Source: Pyrocephalus nanus (taxonomy: Eukaryota > Chordata > Aves > Passeriformes > Tyrannidae). Taken from it: DNA of 64,000 bases. The DNA lies in NCBI GenBank assembly GCA_038380795.1, contig CM076279.1:2991001-3055000 (forward strand), in the 5' to 3' direction. The first letter of the stretch is position 1, and each line of letters begins with the position of its first letter. The notes below the pieces were generated by a model. The model made no database searches. It had not been told where the DNA came from and was given only the letters and a program-made list of their open reading frames with translations. Shown in pieces: positions 25,631 through 39,900 of the stretch. A program made the position numbers and the translations under genes.

Positions 25631-28557
25631 GCTCTTGCATACAGATTTTCTGTATAAAACAGAACTGGTAGCACTCAAGAGGATGAACTTTATCAGTGAT
25701 GGATGACATGCACAGCAGCATTTAGGACACCAATAATTTCCCCTGGCTGGGAGCTCTCACTCCAGAGAGGAGGAGGAAAGAGGAACATGCACTGAAGGGC
25801 CTTCCTTGACCTGGAAACTCAGGAACTGTTCCAGTCGGTGTCATGGACAAGGGTTGTTGGACAGTTTGGCCCTGGTTGATGTTCCCAATTCCAAGTATTT
25901 CTAGAGGTTCACAGTGCCCTGGTGGAGGTGTTCAGTGCAGTGTCTCCACTGAGGGATGTTTTACCCTCAAGTGATGCCTGAGAAATAAAAAGTCAGTCTA
26001 AACTCGTCTTCCCTTTGTTGGAAGCACTCTGCCAGCAAAGGGCTTCTGTGCAGGCATCCTTCCAAAGCCACAGCCTTCAGTGGAATCTGGGAAGCTCCTC
26101 TGCCATCAGCAGCCTTGAGAAAAACACTGTAATTAAAGAAGGAGATGGAAAAATGCTTATTACTGAACCTGCTGCCTGTGGATGGGTCTCGAGGCTGGAG
26201 GAGGATGTTGCGCTGTCACTAAATGGTTCGGTGAAGCCTTTCTGTATTTCCTTTTTGTTGTTTTTTTCTCCTTTGAACAGTGCACAGTTAATTGCCAGCC
26301 ATTAAATATTCATAGCTTTTATTATTCATTGCTAAATGCTGTGAGGACCTTTCCTGATGCTGTGAAGTAGTTGAGACTCACTCAGCCTCCGACGGCAGCC
26401 GTGAGGAAATCCTTCTTCCAGGGCTTCCAGCACTTCTCTGGTGTGATTACAACAGTCCTCCTTGTGTTCACATTTTTGATTAGGAAACCTCAAAAGGGTC
26501 ACATTCTGCCCAAGGGACAGCGGATTTGTGTCAGTTCTTATTTTTAACCTGAGTGTGCTCTCAGCTGTGGGAACAGCAGAACACTTTTCTCTCTAATGGT
26601 AGCATCGAGTTTTAGGTTTGAAACACAAACAGAGCTGCCAAAAGTTGGCAAATCAGGAGGCTGTACTAAAAGCCTGTCATTCTCTCAGGGGTTTGCTGGG
26701 TGCTGTTAACTTTTTCTTCAAGTTTCAGTATTGTTTTCTGAGTTTTTTAACCAGCTGATAAAGAGAAACTGCTACAATGCCATGGACAAATGTTATGGAT
26801 TAGACAGCTTGTCTGGGATCTCTGCCATTGGAAGGTCAGCACTTGAGTACAAAAGCTAATGTCAGAGCATTTTGCACATCCCCTCTTAGCTGCCTATTTA
26901 TATTTTACTCAGAGGAGTAGGACTAGTGACTTTTTCCAGAGAGAGGATCCTGACTTTGCTGTAGAAACGATACCAAATGTCCTATAAATACTAGCAAGTC
27001 TGATGCCTGCATTCCTTGGTCTGCAAAATCTAATGTGCTTGAGTTACTTTTCTGAAGAAGGGTTATTTAGACATATGGAAAAAACATCTGTTCAATGCAG
27101 AAATAAATAGTGTTTCAGTGGTTATACAATGTAAAAGATCATTCAAGGACTCTGTGCCTGAGTATCCTCCATGGTGGGATCCTGGCTATGATTTATTGAA
27201 AGCAGCGTTTTTCACACTGAGGTGTGCATTTGGAGATAAACATATTGGAAGCAAATCCTGCAGTCATTTATATAATTCATATGTGCAATCATTCCATGGG
27301 TTTTTTGTCTTTGGAGAGCAAAACTCTGCCTTGTTTTGTGAAATATCTGCCTGGTTTGTAGGTACTAATGTTCGTACTTCTCAAAAGACAGAACTGAGAT
27401 GAAGAACAGAAATGAGACAGTCAGTTTAAATTATGCATATTTTACCCTCCTTCCTGCCTTTTTCTTGGTGCTTAACCAATGTATAAAATATCAGGCAATA
27501 ATGAATTATTCAGTGAGTAACTTTAAAGGCAATTTGCTCGGGTGTTTCAAACTCATGTCTGTCTCTAATAAAGTTTATCAGATGAGGAGCCCACAGGTTC
27601 TTGTGCCAGGGGAGCGGCTGAGCTGTGAAATTCTGACTGATTTCGAAGCAAAAGTTCCTCAGACTTCTCAAAAACCAGTGATTTTGTGCTCAATTCACCA
27701 CATTTTTGCCATTACACCGGAATAAACAAATGAATCATTTTATAACGGACAGGAAAGGTTTTAAATGCATTTGTTAGCTCGGATGTGATTAACAGGCATC
27801 AGTGCAAGACTGAAGTGGAGTTGTGTCCAAAAACCCAAAGATGTATGTGGCAGTGCATGTATGGATATTGCATGTTCCTGTTGGGTGGCAATACATCCAG
27901 ACACAGCAGTGTCTTTCCTGGGAAGTGTGCTGGAGTTTCCAGCTGCTGCCGTGGGAGGTGGGAAGAGGAGAAGGTGCTGCCTAAATAGGTGCAGGAAGAA
28001 AACAAGCAAGGTGTGCCTTTATAAATTGGTGGGTTCCTCACCATTTTAGAGGGGAAAACGGAGGAGTGGGAAATGTAAACCAGTTATTATTCAGGGCCTT
28101 GCATATTGAATTAGCTCAGAGGAAGAGCAGCAGCTTAGCAAACTGCCTCCCTTCTCGCTGCTCGTAGCGCCGCTGCTCCTTTGCTCTGGGTTGTGGGGTT
28201 TTTTTGTCAAATCAACTCATGATTCTGTGCTCAAATCTGTCACTTAATAAGTTGTCAAGACCTTTGTTCAAACCACCTTATACTGAACTAAGTGAGGGCA
28301 AGTTTGGCTTTACAAATAAGAGCTTGAGCTCGTGGCATTTTTGTCTTCTTCTGTCAGCACTCAGCAAGTTCGGGGTCACAAAGATGCTTTTTGAAGCCTT
28401 GAAATGCCACCAGTGAACTTGACTTAGGGCTGCAATTGCTTCTCATTCCATTTTCCCTTCAAGTGACTGAAAGAAGGAGATTATGAGCTCCAGCTGAGGG
28501 TAATGGGGGGGGAAATAAGTCCTATCTTCTCTAGCATGAGCAAGTTGGCCAGTAATG

Positions 28558-28644
28558 AAATATTTTGAAATATTTGAGAACTGAGGAGGAGGTATTGTAC
28601 ACAAATATATTTAAATATTTAAGAACTGATGAGAAAACATTGTT
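28558..28644 (+). repeat. Diverged tandem duplication, period 45 bp
   Basis: Copy 1 (28558-28599) begins AAATATTTTGAAATATTTGA and copy 2 (28603-28644) begins AAATATATTTAAATATTTAA. Both continue with AGAACTGA-type sequence and end near ATTGT. Roughly 10 of 42 positions differ, with no gaps, so the duplication is old. Confidence 0.7.
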
Positions 28645-30114
28645 ATAATAATGTAAAATAATCCTCTTGCAACCTGCTGCCACACAGTGACAACAGACAA
28701 CGTTACCTGCTGGTGTTAAATCCTTTATTACATTAATGATGCACTTTCCTTTGGGAAGCACAGAAACTACCCTGTAACTGGAATGCTGAACAATTCACCA
28801 CATTGTACCTCTCAATATCAATACTCTCCTGTACAGCAGGAATTTGTCAAAATTACTTTTCCCAGCAGATCACTTTATATATATTTTAATACACTTTCAA
28901 GGTGTAAAAGGATGCTCTGTGTTGAAAAGTGCATCTTCAACAAATTAATTAACAAATGACAAAATAATAAAGCTAATAAATTAGGGGTTTTAAGCAAGCC
29001 ATAAACAGCTATGTATCTCTTTTTCTAGTACTCCTTTTGAATCCAGATCCCTGGATTTTGTCTTTATTGAAATTATTTCCACGTGGTAGTGGGATGTGAA
29101 GTTGTGTCTGAAACAAAACCTTTCTCCATTTCTCCTGCTCATGAATCATTTTCCAACAGGATCTTTTGTTTATGCACTTTGTGTAATTATACTGCAGTTT
29201 CTTTATTAAAAAAGAATGAAGAAAAAATAGCCAGTAAACACCAAGTCCCTTCCGAATTTATCTGTCTTTCTAGTAATTAGGAAATTACAAATCCCTGGGA
29301 GTACAGTCATGCAGATCTTCTTTCTCCCTTTGCCAACTTAATCAGTTCTATTCTATCCAAGAGGAACAGGAACAAAAGGCAGCAATCAAAAGCAGTTTAT
29401 TCAATGACCACCTGTTTCTTTTAATTAAAAATAATAATTTACTGTGAATTCCAGGAGGGGACTGAAAAATCGGCCTTTGAATCATTTTTGAACCATGTTC
29501 AAGTTGTCCCCTTTCTATACAAGTACAGAGAAGAAACAGCTGATTGAAATTTGTTAGTTTTAATTAAATACAATTTTTTTTCTGCTTATGAACCTTAACT
29601 CTTTTCAGAGTGAGAAAGAACAGAAGTGGTCTTAGTAACAGCGACGGGAAAAGAGATTTTTGTTGTTATTTTTAGCTGGGTTGTCACTTGTTATCATGAA
29701 AGGCTTTTCTTCTGCAGCACTTCAGAATCAGTCTTCATTTCTGAATGTCACTCCAACCCCTGAACCCAGGCAGGAATGGGCTGCATTTTGAACTTGCTGT
29801 GGTGCAGAGGTGCTGGTGCAGGTCTGCCAGGAGCACAGCAGTGTTTGCACAGCAGTGTGTGCAGGAGCTCGGGGCTCCTTTCCTGCCTTAGCTCTGAAAT
29901 CCAGCATGGATTAGAGCCCATCTCTTCTCTCCTCCTTTGCATCATTGTTGTACAGCCTTGAAGATTAATTTACATAGGGTTTATTACCTGTATTTTGTTT
30001 AGTCTTCATTTCCTTATCCCACCACTACCTGTTGTAGAGTTGAATAAACTCCACTTCTGCTCTGAACACCTCCCAGTTTTGTTCAGGTTTCCCATCCTGC
30101 AAATGTCAGGGGAT

Positions 30115-30134
30115 TGAATGAATGAATGAATGAA
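30115..30134 (+). repeat. TGAA tetranucleotide microsatellite
   Basis: Five copies of TGAA in intron 3, flanked by GGGGAT and TTCC. Confidence 0.9.
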
Positions 30135-31244
30135 TTCCTTGTCCAAGTTATCCCTCTGAGTCATTCCAAACACTGACACTCCAAATCCTGCCTGGAGGAA
30201 GGATTCCTGGAAAGAGCCCGTGTGTGATTTCTCACCCAGTCAGAAATCCTGGTCATGTCATTCCTCTCCTCCTCCGCTGCAGGAGCCGTATCTCAACCTG
30301 TACCAGATGTTTTTTGGGTGCTTGGCAGGTGGATTTGGAGCTCTGTGGAGTCTTGCTGGGGAGGAGGAACCCCATGACCATCTGCAAAACCCAACTGCTC
30401 TCTGTTTGGCCCTGCTTTGAGCCAGGTTTGGGCTCGGGGGTCTCAGAGATCCCGTCCACCCTCAGCCCCTCTGGGACATTTTTGATTCTTCAGGCAGTAG
30501 AAGTCTTATCTTTTATTATACTTTCCTGAAATCAGTAAAACCTCCCTATGCTGTGGCTATGAGAGGTGAAATATCAAACAAACTTTCAGCATTTCCTAAT
30601 TTGTTTTTAAAAAGTCATATTGTCTTAATCATTCCCAAGAGTCTCAGATTCCCTCTGCTTTCAGTCTCATCCATCCAGGGAAGAAAAAAAGCTGGTGACC
30701 AGTTGAACAAGGAGTTTTGACTGTTCTTGCTCCTGAGTTCTGATCATAGAAAGCATATTTTAAGCCCTGGAAGTTATTTCCAGTAGAAGCATTTGGCTCC
30801 TTGGCTCTTGCAGCTCCTCAAGGTTGAAGCTGCTTTCTCAAATTAAGATGCCAAGCAAATAACTCACCAACCAATATTTTTGTTGTCTCAGTAGGAAAAT
30901 AAAGAGCAACCAGAAGAAGGTGTCTCAAACAGACAAGGACCTGAGTGGGGTTCTGGGCATTGTGCTTGCTCAGAAGGTGTTTAGAAAAGCTGGATTCTGG
31001 AGACTTTCACAGCTGAAACAGAAACTTGCCCGAGGAGAGCGTGGGATGAATGTGGGATTTGGCTCTGTGGAGAGAAAACCACGCTTGGTTCCTCTTAAAT
31101 ATGTTTTATTAACTTGATATTTGCTTGGGGAAGTTAAACCTATTTTAAGTGAAATACATGCGGTACAAATTGCAGCGGTTTCATTGATCTGCTGGAGCAG
31201 AGCCCCTTACAATCCATACTTTAAAGACATTTGGAGGAGGGGAC

Positions 31245-31260
31245 AGAGAGAGAGAGAGAG
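31245..31260 (+). repeat. AG dinucleotide microsatellite
   Basis: Eight AG units within a purine-rich stretch (GGAGGAGGGGAC before it). Confidence 0.9.
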
Positions 31261-31996
31261 GTAGGATTCAGTGTTTCTGTCACAGTAGGAAATGTCTAAA
31301 GGCTGAGTATTAAAGAGAGGAAAACACCTGCCAGTCTCCTGGGGCTTTCCTGTTGGTGGGGAGGGACAGTGAGCTGGTTATCTCTTGTAACAATTTGGAT
31401 GTTGTTTTGCATGTATGGAATGTGTGGTCACCCCTCTTTTCAACAGGAACACGAGCAGTACCACCATTGATGCTGCTGAGGCTCAGGAATTAATTCTTTT
31501 CTTTTGTCTAAGTGAGGTAATTTGGATATTTTAAGGGGGCTTTGTGTATTTTATACTCAAAAGCACCGTGGTGATTTTAATGCCTGCGAAATGATAGCGG
31601 GTTCAGTGTTGCTATCAGGGGGAATAAAATCCTAATCAAAAGGGAGCTCTTAGGATGAATTCTGAAATATATTGCTCACAAGCTGGTCTGTGATGTGCTG
31701 AAGCACAGTTTGACATGTGCTGCTGGTTAACCAGGAGCTTTCAATTATTGCACAATTCCCCTCCCCACCTTTGAGCCCCAAAAATGATGTAATGGTTCCT
31801 GGCAGGGGGGTGCTTTCCATGGATCTTCACTAAAGGAAATGGATTCATTTGGGGCAAACAAAGGCAGGAGCAGGGATGGTGGCAGAGCTGCTGCACTGGG
31901 CAACACAGAGCCCGGTGGCAGGAGATGGAGGGACAAACGTGTGGTTTGGGGGAGATGCCTCTGTGTTCTTCTGCTTCCCTCTGCTGGAGTGCAGCA

Positions 31997-32044
31997 GGAT
32001 TCCTGCCTGGATTCCTTCCTGGATTCCCGCCCGGATTCCTGCCC
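31997..32044 (+). repeat. 12-bp minisatellite, four units
   Basis: Four consecutive 12-bp units read GGATTCCTGCCT, GGATTCCTTCCT, GGATTCCCGCCC and GGATTCCTGCCC, followed by a partial GGCTCCCGG. Unit boundaries are exact and differences are substitutions only. It lies in intron 3. An open frame through it (GFLP-type repeats) is a by-product of the 12-bp period, not a gene. Confidence 0.9.
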
Positions 32045-32954
32045 GGCTCCCGGAACTCCTTAGAGCACACCCAGAGCTGTCTTGGCTGGGGGAGTCACTT
32101 CTGCAAACTCATGATTTTTTTTTTTTTTTTGAGGGTTTCTGCTCCGTTTTTGGTTTCCTGGCAGTAGTTCCACCTCGAGCAGCCCACATCTCCTGGTCAC
32201 TGTGACTCTGTGCAATCTTGTCTCTGCTTTGAGACTAATGAATAATATTTTGATTTTTTTTCAGAGCTGTGTGGGCTGTGGGTGCCCAGTTGCTGTTCAT
32301 CTTTATAGGGATGCTGCACCTATATATGTCATTACAGGCTCTGAAACCCAGTCTGTTGGAAAGTGGTCGAATTGCAGAGCACTGGCCAGATTTTTGCCAC
32401 TTGAAGGGTTTTTCAAAGACAAATATTTAAATGTCAGTGATATTGATTGCCCAGTTTCCTTTCCCATTTAATTATGCTATATTGCGTTCAGTTGTTCTTA
32501 CAGAAATGGGGGATTGTCTTAACATAGCACAGAATTCACTTTTTTAGCATGAAAATAAGATGAATTTTAATAGAGCACATCATTCATCACTGCTGAACAA
32601 GTGCCTTCCCATTGCTTTCCCATTGCCACTTTCCCCCTCCAAAATTTTGACGGATTTTGGAAGCAGAAGTGGGTTTTCCCTTTAGAGTTTCACAATTAAT
32701 CTATGCCAAGTTTAGTGCAAAGTTCAATTCTCTTGCAAATAGCAGCCATTATTTGGCAGTTCATCTGTCATATCCTGGCTTGGCTCCCTGTGTTTACTAT
32801 GAAATGGGACTGCCAGCTCTGCTTTGGGAATTATTGAAAGTTTACATTGATGAAAAGGGGATATTTGAAGAAAATTTACAGGAGCTTTCCTTTAGCTCCA
32901 TAGTTTTCCTTTAGCCAAAAAATACTGAATATTTCCTCTATGATTCCAATAAGT

Positions 32955-33085
32955 CCCTTAATGCATATTTAACACTAGGAAGCGTTAACAACTAATTAAA
33001 TAATTGCTGGTAATGTAAGTAATTAGTCCTGGCAATGTACTAATTATTATTAATATGATTGCTTATAATTAAAATGCAAACTATA
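32955..33085. promoter_or_regulatory. Candidate regulatory island: dense TAAT/ATTA cores
   Basis: Within about 130 bp there are ten or more TAAT/ATTA homeodomain core motifs (AACTAATTAAATAATTG, AAGTAATTAG, CTAATTATTATTAATATG) and an octamer-like ATGCAAA. The local sequence is not a simple repeat. AT richness alone produces some of these, so regulatory function is a guess. Confidence 0.2.
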
Positions 33086-35933
33086 GATTCAAGGGTAGTT
33101 GTAAGTGCATGAAAAATCCCTGTTAATATAAAAATAAGATTAAAAGGTTTTATCATCTGTGATGGGTAGAAGTGATCTCTTGGCTTTCTCTTGATGGGCT
33201 CAGACTTGCTGGCAAAATAAAGTTGTCTTCTATACTTCAATTTACCAAAAAAACCTCAAAAAGCATAGAATTGAAACAAAAAATAAGATTAAATACTGGT
33301 GAAGAGTGCACTCTCTTATTTGTAGGGTTTAAATGTTTTTTTGATTCTTCTGTTTCGATGGTATTAAAGAGATTTTGAAAGAGATTTCCTACCAAGTTTC
33401 CAGCTCAGGAGTAGTTTTGGGACCGTTTTCCATTGTCCTGTTTTTATGCTCTGCCTGGAATGACTTCAGTGTGCAGAGAGAATAATAACTAATAATAGTC
33501 AGAACTTACTTGCTGCTCCTTAAAAAAATTAATTCATGATAAATTTTTTCGTCTGAAACATCCTACAGTAAGGACTTTCATATAAGGATAGAAAACAGGC
33601 TTTTGTTACAGAAAGCAAATGATGATTCAAATACCATATAATGAATCATGCAGGGCCAACTCCAAAGTTTGATTTATTTATTCATGTGACTGGTTTTATT
33701 TCATTGTTTCCTGGGGTTTTGGAGTCACACTGAATTAGGCACAGGAGCACACGAGCTGGTGTTGCTTTGCAGTGACATCAGCGTCGCTGTCCTTACATGT
33801 CACAACATTTTTAAGCCACACACCCCCCTGCTTCACTTAATTACATGGATGTGCCATTGTTTGGAATGAAATTATTTGGTAGTGTGATATAATTTCAGGA
33901 GAATTTACAGGCTCAATGTATTTAATAGGCATTCACTACAATAATTTCCTATAGTTCCTTCCCCCCTATATCATTACTTTATGCTCATAAATACCACTTA
34001 AATCAGAGGTTAAACACAACTTTAAAACTCTGTTTATTCAGTGTCATTCTTCTTCTCAGCCACAGATGTGCTTACCAGAGTTATGCTTAAGTGGGTATAT
34101 TCATAAGGCAGCAAGTCCCCTCCTGGCTCCTAAACAAAACAATTTAAGGAAGAATTAGCTTCCCAACCGTGGTTTGAATTGTTTGCAATCATATAGTCCC
34201 AGAGCCATCAGAGGACCCTTTTGTAAAGCAACGTTCCCATGACCCTGTGCCACGAGGCCCTTTGCTATATCTCCAATAAATAACCAACCAGATGTTGTCT
34301 GGAGCCCTGGATGTCACCCTATGTGGGTTAACTGTGTTTACTAAATAAATACGGTTGTTAGCAGTTTGTATTTCATATCTGGGGCTGTGTAACAAGCAGA
34401 GCTATTGAAACAGTCTCCATTTGAATTCCTAATGTAAAGTCTTTACTTGTTGCCCTGGGTGCTGTACAATTTCTTCCTGTGCAGTGAAAAAAGAATGGTG
34501 ATGGGTTCATGATAAAACTCAGGATCAGTGCCGGAATGAATTCACATGCAGAATGCTCCCAAAACACAAAAAAAGCCTTCACAAAGGGCAAGATGGCAAA
34601 ATATTAAAATTTGAAGGCAATATTTTCCCTTCTCATAGTCATATTTTTATGGTAATAATGTTAGAAGTTCTCACATTTCTTGAGAAAACACATTTACTGG
34701 AGGAATCTTTGCCTTTTGAAGAAAGAGCCCCCCAGGTTTTCCAGCTTGAATGACATGCTGGGTTTTGCTTTTGATTGGCAGGTGAAGTTTTAAAATCAGT
34801 ATATTGATAAGACAATTTAATAGTTCTTATCTAATATAAAAGCATATTAATACAAAATGTAAACAGAAGAAAAAACATTTTAAGGTCTCATTTTGCAGCT
34901 GTGTATTCGGTGAAGATGTTTTAGACCTGGCATTTCATGATTTCCGTGATCTTCCTGAAAAGAATGTTAGCAAGGATTCATTTCAAACCCCAATGTGTTT
35001 TTTAATGAAGAATTGCTGCTCTTCCTGATCAAGATTGGGCAGTGGTAGTTGTGACTAAAACACATTTGGGGCTGGAAATGGCCATGAGGGATATCAGGAT
35101 GGATATCAGAGAGGACGTGCACAGGACAGGGCTGTTGCCCCCTTTGTTTGAGCACTGCACATCTCCAGTCTGGTGTGTGTGGAATGGGCCTGGCATGGGT
35201 GAACATGCTGAGTTTGTGATTTATTCCTTTTTTATAAGTGTCTTGGTTGTCCAGAGGGGATCTCTACCCCTAGAGGAACAACAAATGTCTTTGGACATGT
35301 CATACTTCTAAGTGACTTGAGTGTATTCCCTTTCACTGGTTGTAAATTAGGAAACATTTCCAAGCTGCTGGTGGCTAAAATGTCCTTGCTGTAAGTTTCT
35401 CTCTTAAAAAACGTGATAGGAATAGCAGTGTCTTTAAAATATTTACTGCATTCCAAGTTAAAAGTTGTTCCCTTTCATTTACAATGTAGATTATGAAGTT
35501 GCAGCCTTTCAAACTGATCCCCTCTGAGAGGGGCTGATTTTCCAGCTCTCTGTTTCAGACTAGCCCATTAACAGTTATTTCCCTGCTGTATTTTGTGTGG
35601 CCGTTTCAGAAGGGTGACAAGGACACTCTGTAAACACCCAGACGGTCTGTGACACTTCAGCCACGGGCTGAGCACTGTCATTAAACTTTATGTGCTTGTG
35701 CAGTCAGTAAGTGAAGTTTCAGTGTAGATAAATCATGGAACAAGGCTGTGTTCTCTGAGCTGACTCACTCTTACAACACCAGAGCAAAGGAAAATTAGGA
35801 AGTGAGGCCAATGTGCCTGTGCCAGTGCAGGTACCTCACTGAGGGCTGTCAACAAGCTACACAATCAAATGTATTTTCCTGCGGCAGAAGTTGCAGAGCT
35901 GGAAAGTTTTTGGTGTTTGAAGTCACATATTAA

Positions 35934-36804
<871 letters not shown>

Positions 36805-36933
36805 CCTGTGACATGAACGTTCATAAGCAATGTGTGATAAACGTCCCCAGCCTCTGTGGAATGGACCACACAGAGAAAAGGGGAAGGATCTACCTGAAAG
36901 CTGAAGTCATTGGTGAAAAACTGGAAGTAACAG
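36805..36933 (+). CDS. PRKCA: PRKCA exon 5: end of C1B and start of C2
   Basis: This 129-nt exon covers about residues 134-177. It completes C1B with [17 protein letters not shown], which supplies the last zinc ligands (Cys, His, Cys, Cys). It then runs through [17 protein letters not shown] into the first beta strand of C2. The end reads IGEKLEVT, where remembered mammalian PKC alpha has ADEKLHVT, so this edge of C2 is the most changed part of the regulatory domain here. Both borders are phase 1, so skipping it would keep the frame but destroy C1B. The donor is CAG|GTAAAC. Confidence 0.96.
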
Positions 36934-39900
36934 GTAAACAGCTCGCTTTGGAACTTTCCAGGCTTTATAAATGTAGAATATGCACTGTGGGTTTGTGTGC
37001 CTTGGTGTGGTAAAGCCACTGATGGAGTATTTCCCTTCAGAAGTGTGAGGGTTTCATACAGAGAGTCTTGGAATCAAGAACTGGGGTTCCTAAAAATAAA
37101 TAGGAAAATGAAAACTGTAGTAATGGCTTTAAAAACTCGGGAATATTAATTAGAAAACCACTTTTATGGCATATTTTTTCATGTAGGGAGCAGCCCTGTA
37201 GGATGGTTATCTTGTTCAGGAAGTTGCCCATCATCTTCAGAACACAAGAGATGCACTAAACTTTCATCAGCTGAGGAGTTGCTTCCTGTATTTCAGAGTA
37301 TTGAACAAACAAAGGCAGCTTGGATTCAATCCCAAATATTGCTCCCAGTGAATTATAAAATAAAACCCCCTACATAATTCTCTCATTCTTTATGCTTAAG
37401 GTTACCATGACGGGGAGGAGGCAGAGAAAGGAAGGAAAGAGAGGGTGGCAATTCACTTCCTTGGAATTGTTTCTCCCAGAATTTATGAGTAATTTTTGGT
37501 TGTGCACACCCAAACTTGCACACCCACACCCCCCCCCCAACCAACCCAGTCCGAGTCTGTGGTCAGCAGAAAGGAAATGAGACCATCCCACTAAATTTTC
37601 ACAGCTCACAGAGCCAGCAAGTTTTCCTCCTGGCACTGTGTTCTCCAGGGCTCTGTTCTCTCTGAATCCAAATGCCTCCATATTTCTCCTGTCAGACCTC
37701 GTAAAATGCATTGAAAAGGAGAAGTTGGATAAAAGTGAGTTAGAAAGGATCAGAACAGATCCCAAGTGGTGCTTAATTGTAGCTTAACTTTTCAAATCGC
37801 TTCCTGTCGACGTGGGAGGGGAAATTTGTCCAAGGTACTGTCATTAACAGGAGGTGGTTTCACTAAGTAGTGAGGCACTTCAGAGATGGTGATGCAGCTT
37901 CTAAAAGCAATTGTACCATGAGAGAGAATTAATTTGAAAATCATCCAAGTGACAAAATGTAATGTTTGCATTATTCTAGGCCGCTCTGCAGCGAGGTTCT
38001 TAAATATGGCTTCAACTTTCTGCCATAATACACATAATTTGACAAATAACATGTGCTTATTTTCTGATGATTCAGTGGGTTTATAATCCTTTTAGGGACA
38101 AAAACATTTGTCACAAGTCTTTGTGGTACCCAGGCCCTGTAAAACGATTGCACAAACAAGGATTCTTTTAGTTCACAGTTCCATTTGAAAAGGTCTTCTC
38201 TGAGATATGAGCGTGGTCAAATTGTTACAGACATTTCTTCGGTTTTCTTCATTGCTCTTTTTGGTGTCAGTGTACTTGGCAAATGCTGTTTCTATTGTGT
38301 TTATAAATAAAACATTTCCATCCTACAATTAAGTAGGTTTCTGGACAACAAGAAAAATGTTTACTATAACCTTGTTATGTATAAAACAATTTCAGGGCTG
38401 TTGTTGTGGTTGAGGCTTTTCAACATTTCTAAGCTTTCAGAAAACTTCTTTAAATAAAAGTGACAGTTGTTCTGAAAGTAAGCTGCTTTTTTGTTCTTTT
38501 AAATAAAAAAAAATGCTGTACAGACTAAGCCCAAATGACATTTCAGGTGCCTTTTGTGCATGTTTAACTGAAAAGGAAATTAGCAGCTGTCAGTTAGTTC
38601 ATGGACACACCGCTATGCAAAAAATTTTCTCCTAGATTGTCATTGCTTCTAAAATATTTATGGAGAAAACCTTTGTTAGAATATACAGTTCCCAGAGCTG
38701 CCAGGCACAATATCACTGCCCTCAGCTTTGGGAAAGGAGGTGAATTAAATGTCCGGGAGGTTTAGGAACAGCAGGAAAAATAATTGATGATTGACTGTTT
38801 GGTTTGAGCCTTTGTCTGAATCTTTTTCAAAGGAATTACTCTGGAGGTGTTGAACTGCTTCAGCTGAATTCCTTAATATCTCTGCTCTGCATCCTGTTTT
38901 GGTTGTTAATTAGTTCCTGCTGGTTCTTTCCTAGCCAGCCTTGATTGCATGCAAAACATTTGTGCTGCTAAATGGAGACATGCACTGGGGTTGGCATCTC
39001 GCAAATCGCTTCCATAGGCAGCTCGGCCCTCCCAGCCCCAGCCAGGGCAGCCCAGGAGGGCACAGCTCCCAGCTGACAACTGCAGGATTTGGACATTTAG
39101 GGGACAGGGTTTAGCACATCCCAGTTTGGCTTTGCCTCTGCAGGATTGCCCGGAGGGTTCGGTGGTGCCTTTTGTTTCCAAGAAGCACCACAGTCCACAC
39201 ACACACACACAAGGAGTGTTTTCCTGATGGAATGTTGTAAATAGGACTGAGTTTTCTTCCCCCAGTGAATTCTAGGAAGGAGGCAAGGCTGGGTTCTGCC
39301 AGGTGGGGCTGGCCAGTGGCTCAGTCAGATTATCTAAAATCTCCAAGTTGGCAGGTTTTGAATTGGATTAATGGTGGGAATGACTCGGTCCTCTGTATAA
39401 ACACACTTAATTCCATTTAACTGGGCCAGATCCTCAATCCAGGTGCATAAACATGGATGTGCAGGTTTTCCTGTGTGAATTGTAGAGACCCTGCAACACT
39501 TCTTCACGAATGAGTAGGAATTTTGGATGGGTATACTCTGCCAAAACTCCCCATCTTGCCAGGGCTGCTCAATCTGCCCCATTCAGAGCTCATTTGTGTT
39601 GAAGTTCTTAAACATCAATGGTTTATTTTCAATGGTTGAGCTGCTTGCTTGAGAGCTGCATTGAATATTAATAATTTATTGCACTTGAAGTAAATCAGTG
39701 GGGTAGTTTTCTTTTTATAGAAACACTCCTGAATTGCTTATCTGTGAAATCACTGAGTTCATGACCCTTTCATAGGTTGGATTGACGTGGGGGTTTTGCT
39801 TTTAGGCATAATAAAGCAGTTTCTGCTATTCTTAATCTCTGCTTTTTGCACTGAATTTTCTTCCCCCTGATGTGTGCTACAAGTTTTTTCACTCTTACAT

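Noticed and set aside
28110..28180. tRNA A-box-like stretch (TAGCTCAGAGGAAGAGC)
   Set aside because: No matching B box (GGTTCGA-type) at the right distance and no cloverleaf stems, so neither a tRNA nor a tRNA-derived SINE is supported.
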